Source of the DNA: Leptolinea sp. UBA1437
GTDB taxonomy: Bacteria; Chloroflexota; Anaerolineae; Anaerolineales; Anaerolineaceae
Length of the DNA: 17,498 nt
Reading direction: 5' to 3'
Assembly (NCBI GenBank): GCA_002329625.1
Contig: DCTP01000112.1
Location: 1 to 17,498, forward strand
This document shows positions 10,215-16,744 of this stretch, piece by piece. The position numbers and the translations under genes are program-made. The first letter of the stretch is position 1. The number at the start of each line of letters is the position of its first letter. The notes below the pieces were generated by a model. The model did not search any database. It saw nothing but the letters and a program-made list of their open reading frames with translations, and had not been told where the DNA came from.

Positions 10215-10288
10215 TGACCCATCTGGGACTCGAACCCAGAACACGTTGATTAAGAGTCAACTGCTCTGCCAAATTGAGCTAATGGGCC
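10215..10288 (-). tRNA. tRNA-Lys, anticodon CUU
   Basis: The 74-nt minus-strand sequence folds as a full cloverleaf. The acceptor stem is GGCCCAT with ATGGGTC (one G-U pair), and the D stem is GCTC/GAGC. The anticodon stem is GTTGA/TCAAC with loop CTCTTAA (anticodon CTT, Lys AAG). There is a 5-base variable loop, and the T stem CTGGG/CCCAG has loop TTCGAGT. The discriminator is A and the CCA end is not encoded (ACTT follows), so CCA must be added after transcription. Confidence 0.97.
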
Positions 10289-10311
10289 GGACTTCCTTCA
10301 AGCAATGCAGG

Positions 10312-10320
10312 ATTATACCA
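10312..10320 (-). promoter_or_regulatory. Extended -10 promoter for tRNA-Lys
   Basis: On the minus strand TGGTATAAT gives a consensus -10 hexamer with an upstream TGn element, 24 bp before the first tRNA base. The -35 region is poor (TATTTG at 17-bp spacing), as is common with extended -10 promoters. It lies in the 56-bp gap after fbp, so the tRNA probably has its own start and may also receive read-through from fbp. Confidence 0.6.
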
Positions 10321-10344
10321 TAAGTTCGAAGGATCAAATAAATT

Positions 10345-12336
10345 CTACGATGTGGTGTTGTCTGCGGGAATCCCTCTGCGTTCTTTGATCAAACCTTGTT
10401 GGTAGGCTGACATTAAATTTTTCAGATCCTCGATTTTGTGAATTAAGTCTTTTCCGCCGTCAGTATCGGCTACGGTCAGACGATTATCCGGAGTTTCAAA
10501 AACCTGTTCCTGCGAAAAAATATCGCTGTTATTTTCAATGGCATTTTTAATTCCTAAAAAAGGTTCATGGGACGATATTCGCATGCCATAAGAATCATAA
10601 ATGAGTGTATAGCCTGCAATGCCTGTTTTCTTTTGGTAAGCTTTGCAGAAACCACCATCGATTACGATAATTCGTCCATTGGCTTTAATCGGTGATTCGC
10701 CCATCATTGTATTGACCGGTACATGTCCGTTGATGATATGACTGGTCTCATAATCCAAACCGAATTCTTCGAATATTTTGCGACAAACGATAGGATCTTC
10801 AATTAGTTGGTAATAAGCGTTATCTTCTTCGATCCAAGCTTCCGGATCATCGATATATAAACGCTCAAAGGTTGTTATACGGTCTCTACCAAAAAGAGGC
10901 GAATGCCTGCCGCGCCATAAGAACCAAAGGAAATCTCTTCCGTCTTTCTTTTCTTTAGTCCCTTCGGGAGCGTAATATGCTTGCCTGGCCATTTTATCTG
11001 CATAGTCGAAATATGATTTTCCGTGATAATTCACATCGTTGACGCAGAAATTCATAAAAGTTCCGTCCGGGTTCATAGGGATACACCCGTGAAACAGAAG
11101 ATTATTATTGCATTGCAGATACATGGATCCCGTGGAATATAAGAATCGGATATGCTGTTGCAAACGATAGCTATTTTTAAATGTTGTAAACAATTGATCT
11201 AAGACTGATTGCTCGTCAGAAGTCAATTGATAAGGACTTTCTTCATTCATTGGGAAAAGATCATCGATTTTGATTGGATACGTTTTTCCGGCGATCCAAA
11301 TTGTCCCTTTCTTTCGATTTATATGGTTTAACAACAGACAATCATCCATGTTGTATTCCGGATGCCTGAGGATGATCTGACCTTCCAATTTGAATAAAAT
11401 AACCGAAATCGCTTCGTACATTTTGGATAGAAGCCGTAAGTCTTCATTCCCGATTTCGTCGTTGCTTTTCAATTCGTAGCGTTTTGATCCTTTATATTGC
11501 TGCTGAGCAAATAATGCCAGTGGGCGCAGATTGATGCCGTAAGCTGTCTCCAATGTATCCAAATTTCCGTATTTGATTGAATTACTCAGAACAGTTGCGA
11601 TACAGGCGGCGGAACCGGATGCGGCTCCCATCCATAAAACATCATGATTTCCCCACGGAATATCGACGGAGTGATGAGCACGCAACGAATCGATAATGAT
11701 ATCCGGCCGCGGGCCGCGATCAAAAATATCGCCAACGATATGGAGCTGATCCACGATCAGACGTTTTATAACGGTCGAAAAAGCGACAATGAAATCTTCC
11801 GCTTTACCGATTTCGATAATGGTCGAAATAATACTTTCATAGTATTCTTCGCGGGATGTATTTTCGGCATTGATCAGTTCGTTAATAATAAAGGCATATT
11901 CCGGTGGCAGAGATTTACGGACTTTGTTGCGTGAATATTTAATCGATACCAAATGGGCAATTTCAATCAGCTGATGAATAGTAATCATATACCATTCATT
12001 AATATTGATCTCTTGATTGTTTTTTATTTCCTTGAGCTTCTCTTCGGGATAATAAATCAGTGTGGAAAGTTGGGCTCTTTCCGCCGAAGTCAGCATTTTC
12101 CCATAAAGAGAATCCACTTTTTTTCGAATTTCTCCCGATGCGTTATTCATTATATGAATAAATGCTTCATATTCTCCGTGCAGGTCACTCATAAAATGTT
12201 CCGTTCCCTTGGGCAATTGTAGCAGTGCCTGGTAGTTGATGATTTCAGTCGAGGCTTCTTGTATATTCGGATATTTTTCAGCCAACAAATCCAAATATTT
12301 CAGATCCAAGGTCGGTCCCTCAGTGTATTTTTCCAT
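10345..12336 (-). CDS. fbp: Fructose-1,6-bisphosphatase, class III
   Basis: A 663-aa cytoplasmic enzyme that removes the 1-phosphate from fructose 1,6-bisphosphate in gluconeogenesis. Its length matches the class III family (about 640-670 aa; B. subtilis Fbp is 671). It carries the metallophosphatase fold motifs in order: SDLHGEYEAF with D51 and H53, GDIFDRGPRPD with D203, GNHD at 229-232, and a C-terminal INGHVPVN with H538 as a further metal ligand. The start is ATG at 12336 with CAGGAT eight bases upstream. It is monocistronic by layout: its own promoter lies 50-78 bp upstream, and a tRNA with its own promoter follows after 56 bp. The sequence is unlike class I FBPase of Proteobacteria, a modest clue to lineage. 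The neighbouring hexose uptake genes fit a sugar-metabolism region, but no direct functional link is shown. Confidence 0.97.
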   Translation of the reverse strand: MEKYTEGPTLDLKYLDLLAEKYPNIQEASTEIINYQALLQLPKGTEHFMSDLHGEYEAFIHIMNNASGEIRKKVDSLYGKMLTSAERAQLSTLIYYPEEKLKEIKNNQEININEWYMITIHQLIEIAHLVSIKYSRNKVRKSLPPEYAFIINELINAENTSREEYYESIISTIIEIGKAEDFIVAFSTVIKRLIVDQLHIVGDIFDRGPRPDIIIDSLRAHHSVDIPWGNHDVLWMGAASGSAACIATVLSNSIKYGNLDTLETAYGINLRPLALFAQQQYKGSKRYELKSNDEIGNEDLRLLSKMYEAISVILFKLEGQIILRHPEYNMDDCLLLNHINRKKGTIWIAGKTYPIKIDDLFPMNEESPYQLTSDEQSVLDQLFTTFKNSYRLQQHIRFLYSTGSMYLQCNNNLLFHGCIPMNPDGTFMNFCVNDVNYHGKSYFDYADKMARQAYYAPEGTKEKKDGRDFLWFLWRGRHSPLFGRDRITTFERLYIDDPEAWIEEDNAYYQLIEDPIVCRKIFEEFGLDYETSHIINGHVPVNTMMGESPIKANGRIIVIDGGFCKAYQKKTGIAGYTLIYDSYGMRISSHEPFLGIKNAIENNSDIFSQEQVFETPDNRLTVADTDGGKDLIHKIEDLKNLMSAYQQGLIKERRGIPADNTTS

Positions 12337-12385
12337 TTTTGGTTATCCTGTTTCTTCCGATGGTCAATTTGATTTACGTAAGTGT

Positions 12386-12414
12386 ATTGTAATCTCTGAT
12401 TTCTTATTTCTCAA
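12386..12414 (-). promoter_or_regulatory. Sigma70/sigmaA-type promoter of fbp
   Basis: On the minus strand TTGAGA (12409-12414) and TACAAT (12386-12391) are separated by exactly 17 bp and each differs from consensus at one position. Transcription would start near 12379, giving a leader of about 43 nt before the fbp ATG with the AGGAT ribosome binding site. Confidence 0.7.
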
Positions 12415-12455
12415 ACAGCAAAAAGCGGAATGCAGACACATTTTGGCAGATGAAT

Positions 12456-12480
12456 AGATTTGATCTTCGAAGATAAATCT
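12456..12480. promoter_or_regulatory. Dyad upstream of the fbp promoter
   Basis: AGATTT and AAATCT flank the perfect 12-bp palindrome ATCTTCGAAGAT, giving a near-complete 25-bp inverted repeat with a single unpaired base in one arm. It ends 42 bp upstream of the fbp -35 box. There is no T tract on either side, so it looks more like a protein-binding site than a terminator. The binding protein is unknown. Confidence 0.4.
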
Positions 12481-12552
12481 CTGTTTGTTAGGGGTATTCG
12501 GTTGAAAATACAGACACTTCCATGAAAAGAATCGAGCGATGCAAAGCAACCG

Positions 12553-12589
12553 AAACCGACCCTATTTTTCCGGGTGATTCAATCGGTTT
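12553..12589. terminator. Imperfect hairpin downstream of the ROK gene
   Basis: AAACCGA pairs with TCGGTTT (7 bp), with an inner CCC/GGG pairing and an 8-base bulge on one side. It starts about 48 bp past the regulator stop. The T run (TTTTT) follows it on the plus strand, not the minus strand, so as a terminator for the regulator it is poor. It may simply be a 3'-end structure. Confidence 0.3.
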
Positions 12590-12637
12590 TTCCTTTGATG
12601 ATCCGTTGCGGGAATTTATCGCTTAAGAAAACCCTTA

Positions 12638-13906
12638 TCAAACATAGAGTAAATCGTCGGAAAAGAAATATTCTTTCAGAGCGGTGATGGCACCGGCGAC
12701 TTCAAGTTTTGGAAGAGGCTGCGGATCGGAAACGATTCGGAAATAACGATCCGGTGTCAGCAAAGAAAAATCGGAAAGATAGTTATATAATTCCGTTTCG
12801 AAAGCATCATTAAAACCAGAAAAGAAACCTTCAATGATGAATACATCAGGGTCATAAACCAGCGAGATATTCAGAAAAGCTTGTCCGAAACAAGCTGCCA
12901 ATGTTTTTAATTCGCTTTGGCAGCAAGCAAATCCTTTTTCGAAACCTTTCACGACATCATCAAACATAATTTCTTTCAACGGTTTTTGAACAAAGGAAAG
13001 AAAAGAATCAAGATCTTCCCCCTGTTTTAATCGAGAACGGATCGATTCGGGTTTCACAATACTTTCGAAGCAACCATGTTTCCCGCATATACAACTTACG
13101 GGATAATCGGGCTTCAAAATCATATGTCCGAATTCTCCGATGATTGAATTACTGCCTTCGATCATCTGACCGTGATCAAAAAAGCAGCCGTTGATCCCTT
13201 TTGCGGTGTAAACGGTCACGACGCGTTTGGAGGAACAAAATTCGAGATTGGCGGTAATGGAACCTAATCCGGCCAGTTTCCCGATGTTATCGGCAAAAAC
13301 GCATTTTGCCGTCGGAAAAGCCGCTTCAAGTTTTTCTTTTACGGGAATATCAAAACCCCATTCAGAACAGAACGGATTCCGGTGGACGAAGGCATGATCG
13401 ATAACCGGACCCGGTGTAATCGCGACTACCCCATATAGATCATTTTCGTCGATTTCATGTTGTTCGAATAGTTCATTCGCCATTCTGCGGACGGCATTCA
13501 GATAATAATCAAAATCATGTGGCGAGTCATCTAAAGGGTCAAGATCCTGACGGCCGATCAGATTACAGTTCAGATCAAACAGTTCGATGTAATATTCATG
13601 CAGATGGACTACCAGGAACTTCGGGACGGATGAAAGCTGATAAATGTTGGGTTTTTTCCCTCCGTTATCGGTCGAATCACCTTTCCCGCATATTTCGACA
13701 ATCCCCAGTTTAAGAAAATGATCCAATGCTTTTGCGACTGTCTGCCGGCTGACACCTGTTTGCTGAGAAATGTCAATGATCGAATGAGGCGTCGCGTCCT
13801 GAAAGGCACTCATTACAATTTTGCGGTTATGAACCTTTAATTGTTTCGGCTTTGCAGCTGACGGCTGCGGGTCATCCATGTTGATATTCGATTTAATTAA
13901 GTTCAT
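12638..13906 (-). CDS. ROK-family winged-helix transcriptional regulator (NagC/XylR-like)
   Basis: A 422-aa cytoplasmic DNA-binding protein, full length for ROK repressors. Residues ~25-75 form a winged helix-turn-helix, with ISQQTGVSRQTVAKALDHF as the recognition unit. The ROK sugar-kinase-like body follows, with the zinc site H261, C272, C274 and C279 in GHM and CICGKHGCFE, and D206 at the usual catalytic Asp. The first ATP-binding motif (DIGGT in true kinases) is replaced by VVHLHEYY, so it is a sugar-responsive regulator, not a kinase. The start is ATG at 13906 with GGAAAG five bases upstream; the N-terminal extension before the helix-turn-helix is about 25 residues. It is transcribed away from the mgl operon across a 166-bp shared region, so it probably controls that operon, with a hexose or its derivative as inducer (inference). 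Confidence 0.93.
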   Translation of the reverse strand: MNLIKSNINMDDPQPSAAKPKQLKVHNRKIVMSAFQDATPHSIIDISQQTGVSRQTVAKALDHFLKLGIVEICGKGDSTDNGGKKPNIYQLSSVPKFLVVHLHEYYIELFDLNCNLIGRQDLDPLDDSPHDFDYYLNAVRRMANELFEQHEIDENDLYGVVAITPGPVIDHAFVHRNPFCSEWGFDIPVKEKLEAAFPTAKCVFADNIGKLAGLGSITANLEFCSSKRVVTVYTAKGINGCFFDHGQMIEGSNSIIGEFGHMILKPDYPVSCICGKHGCFESIVKPESIRSRLKQGEDLDSFLSFVQKPLKEIMFDDVVKGFEKGFACCQSELKTLAACFGQAFLNISLVYDPDVFIIEGFFSGFNDAFETELYNYLSDFSLLTPDRYFRIVSDPQPLPKLEVAGAITALKEYFFSDDLLYV

Positions 13907-13915
13907 TTCTTTCCG

Positions 13916-13939
13916 AGCGCCCTGTCGACTTCAAGCGCT
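13916..13939. promoter_or_regulatory. Short inverted repeat in the regulator leader
   Basis: AGCGC and GCGCT are perfect 5-bp arms around a 14-base spacer, just upstream of the ROK ribosome binding site. In the regulator mRNA this could fold as a hairpin close to the GGAAAG site and affect translation, or it could be chance. No clear -35/-10 pair for the regulator was found. Confidence 0.25.
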
Positions 13940-14003
13940 AACAATATGACTTTAATCAATTTAGGATTGGAGTAACATCACTAATCCAAGTTCGCAAAAT
14001 AAT

Positions 14004-14009
14004 TATAAT
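14004..14009 (+). promoter_or_regulatory. -10 box of the mgl operon promoter
   Basis: A perfect TATAAT lies 63 bp before the mglB ATG. The expected -35 position (CTAATC, 17-bp spacing) is far from consensus, suggesting a promoter that needs an activator or is weak when derepressed. The octamer ATTATAAT is self-complementary, so it could also serve the divergent regulator. Just upstream, GGATT (13964-13968) and AATCC (13983-13987) form a weak dyad that overlaps the -35 region. Confidence 0.55.
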
Positions 14010-14017
14010 GCAATTAC

Positions 14018-14040
14018 GTTACGCAATGTTATTTCGTAAC
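14018..14040. promoter_or_regulatory. 23-bp near-palindromic operator, probable ROK site
   Basis: Half-sites GTTACG (14018-14023) and CGTAAC (14035-14040) are perfectly inverted. The inner AAT/ATT also pairs, so 9 of 11 position pairs are symmetric around 14029. It begins 8 bp after the TATAAT box, covering about +2 to +25 of the mgl transcript, a classic place for a repressor. The divergent ROK regulator is the obvious candidate to bind it. The site is seen directly; the regulator assignment is inference. Confidence 0.65.
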
Positions 14041-14072
14041 TAATTGATATAACATAGATAGGAAGGAAAGAT

Positions 14073-15122
14073 ATGAAAAAGTCATTGTTGCTGTTACTAA
14101 TTGTTGTAATGTTGTTTTCTGCTGTCAGCGCTATTAGCGCTGCGGATAAACCCTTAGCCGGGGTTATCTGGTATAACTTCGCCGATACGTTTATACAGAA
14201 TGCTCGTCAATCTTTGCTGAATGTTGCTAAAGCGGATGGCACAATCGAAATAACTGATGCTGATTCTAATAATGATGCTGCAACTCAGACAAACAATATT
14301 AATAATATGTTTGCTCAAGGTGTAAAATACCTCGTTTTGAACAATATTAATACCAATGCCATCAGCGAAATCTGTGAGCAGGCTAAAGCCGAAGGTGTAA
14401 CGACGATTTTTGCGAATACCGATTCGCCGTCTGATGAGGATTTTGCCAATTATGAAAACCTTTACCTGGTTACTTCTCGTGCGACTCAGTCGGGGACAAT
14501 TATGGGTGAAGCCGTAGCCAAGTACTGGAAAGAGCATCCGGAAGCTGATCGGAACGGAAACGGAAAGTTGGATTACATTATGTTATTAGGGTTCACATGG
14601 CATTATGATACCCGCGTCCGGGCAGAAAACTCCATCAAAGCTGTGGAAGATGCGGGCATCGAAACCAGCCGAATCGGCGGTGAGTTGATTGCTGAATATA
14701 ATCGAGGAAAAGCCCAGGAAATGGTTGCGGCGTTGTTAGCAAACTATAGTGATGATATCGATGCAGTTTTTGCATGCAACGATGATATGGCGTTGGGTGC
14801 TATTGAGGCTCTGAAAGCCGGCGGTTTCTTCAAAGATGAAAAAACATATATTCCTGTTTGCGGTGTTGACGCGACAGCGGTAGGTGTTGATGCTTTGAAA
14901 GAAGGCACGCTGCTGGTTACCTCTTTGAATAATCCGGTGAAATTGGGGAAGGCGATCTATAAAACAATGTGGCTACTTGAAAACGGCAAGGAAGTTTCCA
15001 CCGAGGCGTTAGGGATGGATGGTGTTGAAGTTGAAGGTCATCGTATCTGGATCAATTACACTCCGATAACTAAGGATAATATCGAAGACGCAAAGTATGA
15101 TATTACCGATCCTAGCTTCTGA
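14073..15122 (+). CDS. mglB: Galactose/glucose-binding protein of ABC transporter (MglB type)
   Basis: A 349-aa exported protein that captures galactose or glucose for the Mgl importer. A signal peptide covers residues 1-23 or so (KK, a long Leu-rich core, cleavage near AISA/A); there is no lipobox Cys, so the mature protein should be soluble. Compared with E. coli MglB from memory, these sugar contacts are kept: D38 and F40 (FADTF), H177-x-D179-x3-R183, N236 (ACNDDM), D266 (GVDA) and N286 (TSLNN). The stacking Trp is apparently replaced by Tyr209. The calcium loop is also kept (D159, N161, N163, D167 in ADRNGNGKLD). The start is ATG at 14073 with GGAAGGAAAG close upstream. It is the first gene of the operon, with a 74-bp gap containing a strong hairpin before mglA. 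Galactose versus glucose preference cannot be decided from sequence. Confidence 0.94.
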   Translation: MKKSLLLLLIVVMLFSAVSAISAADKPLAGVIWYNFADTFIQNARQSLLNVAKADGTIEITDADSNNDAATQTNNINNMFAQGVKYLVLNNINTNAISEICEQAKAEGVTTIFANTDSPSDEDFANYENLYLVTSRATQSGTIMGEAVAKYWKEHPEADRNGNGKLDYIMLLGFTWHYDTRVRAENSIKAVEDAGIETSRIGGELIAEYNRGKAQEMVAALLANYSDDIDAVFACNDDMALGAIEALKAGGFFKDEKTYIPVCGVDATAVGVDALKEGTLLVTSLNNPVKLGKAIYKTMWLLENGKEVSTEALGMDGVEVEGHRIWINYTPITKDNIEDAKYDITDPSF

Positions 15123-15144
15123 TTACGAAAGCTGTCTAATGTAC

Positions 15145-15175
15145 ATGAAGCAGCCGGTTATTCCGGCTGCTTCAT
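15145..15175 (+). repeat. Perfect intercistronic hairpin between mglB and mglA
   Basis: Arms ATGAAGCAGCCGG and CCGGCTGCTTCAT are fully complementary (13 bp, G/C-rich at the tip) around a 5-base loop, TTATT. AATATC follows, not a T tract. This suits mRNA 3'-end protection of mglB, or partial termination, so that the binding protein is made in excess over the membrane components, as in other binding-protein operons. The hairpin ends 21 bp before the mglA ATG. Confidence 0.8.
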
Positions 15176-15196
15176 AATATCAAGCAGGAGAAGCAA

Positions 15197-16744
15197 ATGA
15201 AAGATTCCGAATATGTTTTAGAAATGAAGAATATCAGCAAGTCATTTCCGGGTGTTAAAGCGCTGGATCATGTTAATTTTTACGTCGAACCGGGGAGTGT
15301 TCATGCATTGATGGGAGAGAATGGAGCCGGAAAATCGACCTTAATGAAATGTGCCTTTGGTATGTATCATCCTGATGAAGGAGAAATATTTATCAACGGA
15401 CTGCCGGTACAGTTAACGAATCCGAGAGAAGCATTGGATCACGGGATAGCTATGATTCATCAAGAACTGCAATCCATCAGGACAAGATCGGCGATGGAAA
15501 ATGTCTGGATAGGGCGGATCCCTTATCGTAAAGCTTTCGGTGTTCATTGGGTCGATGATAAAAAATTGTATCAGGATACCAAAGCCTTAATGGATGATCT
15601 GGGAATCAATGTAGATCTGTATGCTAAAGCCGGTGACTTGTCGGCTTCACAATGCCAAATGCTCGAAATTGCCAGAGCGGTTTCATATAATGCCCGAATT
15701 ATTATTATGGACGAGCCGACTTCTTCCTTGACGGAAGCCGAAACGAATCTCTTATTTCATATTATTCGAAAACTGACGGCGAAGGGTGTCGCAATTATCT
15801 ATATTTCTCATAAGATCGATGAGATTCTGGAGATCGCACAAAATGTAACGATTATGCGGGACGGGAAGATTGTCGGAACATGGCCGGCTGCTGATTTGAA
15901 TACCGATTTGATCGTGAAACGAATGGTCGGTCGTGAAATGAGCAATCGGTTTCCGGAAAAAAAGCATCGACCGGCAGAAGAGGTATGTTTGGAAATCCGC
16001 CATTTTACAAGTGCCGGTTCACGCGGTTTCCGCGATATTAACCTGAGCGTTCGTCGCAGTGAAATATTCGGTATCGGAGGATTGGTTGGAGCACAACGGA
16101 CTGAGTTAGTCGAATCGATTTTCGGATTAAGGGCAATTTCCGAGGGAGAAATTTTAATCAACGGGAAGTCCGTAATCGTTAAATCACCGGAACATGCTAT
16201 TCAAAACAGCATCGCCCTTTTGACTGAGGATCGTCGAAAGAGCGGAATTTTTCCGCGATTTTCGGTACTGGAAAATATTGTTATCGCCAAACAATCTGCC
16301 GATACATCCGTTTATAAGAAGGGGATTTTTCTTGATAACCAAAAACGTGCTGCGGATGCGGCGAGATTTGCGGAAGCATTTTCTATTAAAACCCCTTCTC
16401 TTAAGACTGAAATTCGGTTTCTATCAGGTGGAAATCAACAAAAGGTCGTTTTGGCACGATGGATGTTGATTGATCCGAATATTCTTATTCTTGATGAACC
16501 GACACGCGGAATTGATGTCGGCGCAAAATATGAGATTTATTCTTTGATGGAGAAGATGGCAAGCGAAGGGAAAACGATCATCATGATCAGTTCGGAGATG
16601 CCGGAACTCTTGGGAATGTCAGATCGGATTGCCGTGATGTGCGAGGGGCATTTATCGGGAATTTTGGAAGGAGAAAAGGCTACAGAGGAAAATGTGATGT
16701 ATTTGGCCAGCTCCTATAAGAACGCGGAAAAGGTACTAAACTGA
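15197..16744 (+). CDS. mglA: Galactose/methyl-galactoside ABC importer, ATP-binding protein
   Basis: A 515-aa protein with two fused nucleotide-binding domains that powers the MglBAC importer at the inner face of the membrane (E. coli MglA is 506 aa). Domain 1 has Walker A GENGAGKST (40-48), Q-loop MIHQEL, signature LSASQCQ and Walker B IIIMDEPTSSLTE. Domain 2 has the degenerate Walker A typical of this family (GLVGAQRTEL), signature LSGGNQQK and Walker B ILILDEPTRGID, so ATP hydrolysis is probably asymmetric. The LSxSQ variant in domain 1 is also what I recall for E. coli MglA and supports the mgl rather than generic ribose assignment. The start is ATG at 15197 with AGGAG eight bases upstream. 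The stop TGA overlaps the mglC ATG by one base. Confidence 0.96.
   Translation: MKDSEYVLEMKNISKSFPGVKALDHVNFYVEPGSVHALMGENGAGKSTLMKCAFGMYHPDEGEIFINGLPVQLTNPREALDHGIAMIHQELQSIRTRSAMENVWIGRIPYRKAFGVHWVDDKKLYQDTKALMDDLGINVDLYAKAGDLSASQCQMLEIARAVSYNARIIIMDEPTSSLTEAETNLLFHIIRKLTAKGVAIIYISHKIDEILEIAQNVTIMRDGKIVGTWPAADLNTDLIVKRMVGREMSNRFPEKKHRPAEEVCLEIRHFTSAGSRGFRDINLSVRRSEIFGIGGLVGAQRTELVESIFGLRAISEGEILINGKSVIVKSPEHAIQNSIALLTEDRRKSGIFPRFSVLENIVIAKQSADTSVYKKGIFLDNQKRAADAARFAEAFSIKTPSLKTEIRFLSGGNQQKVVLARWMLIDPNILILDEPTRGIDVGAKYEIYSLMEKMASEGKTIIMISSEMPELLGMSDRIAVMCEGHLSGILEGEKATEENVMYLASSYKNAEKVLN

Larger units (their letters stand above)
12337..12637. other. Non-coding gap between fbp and the ROK regulator gene
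   Basis: This 301-bp gap holds the fbp promoter, an imperfect hairpin near the regulator end and a dyad upstream of the promoter, each listed separately. The only open frame in it, 12364-12549 on the minus strand, would start with TTG, has no ribosome binding site and reads through the fbp promoter, so I do not call a gene. Confidence 0.6.

Noticed and set aside
10215..10288. tRNA-Lys as a possible integration (att) site
   Set aside because: The flanking genes are ordinary chromosomal genes; no integrase and no repeated tRNA 3' fragment was seen in the window.
12236..12457. 73-codon plus-strand frame across the fbp start
   Set aside because: About half is antisense to fbp, the rest spans its promoter; no ribosome site or motif.
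12364..12549. 61-codon minus-strand frame in the gap upstream of fbp
   Set aside because: It needs a TTG start without a ribosome binding site, overlaps the fbp promoter, and its translation looks random (Cys/Phe-rich).
12553..12589. Strong intrinsic terminator for the ROK gene
   Set aside because: The T run is on the plus-strand side and the stem has an 8-base bulge, so it is listed only as a low-confidence structure.
13519..13809. Plus- and minus-strand short frames inside the ROK gene
   Set aside because: Shadows of the regulator coding sequence, which has clear helix-turn-helix and ROK motifs in its own frame.
15650..15670. LSASQCQ signature in the first MglA ATPase domain as a possible defect
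   Set aside because: The LSxSQ form is, as far as I recall, normal for MglA proteins including that of E. coli, so it is a family trait and not degeneration.
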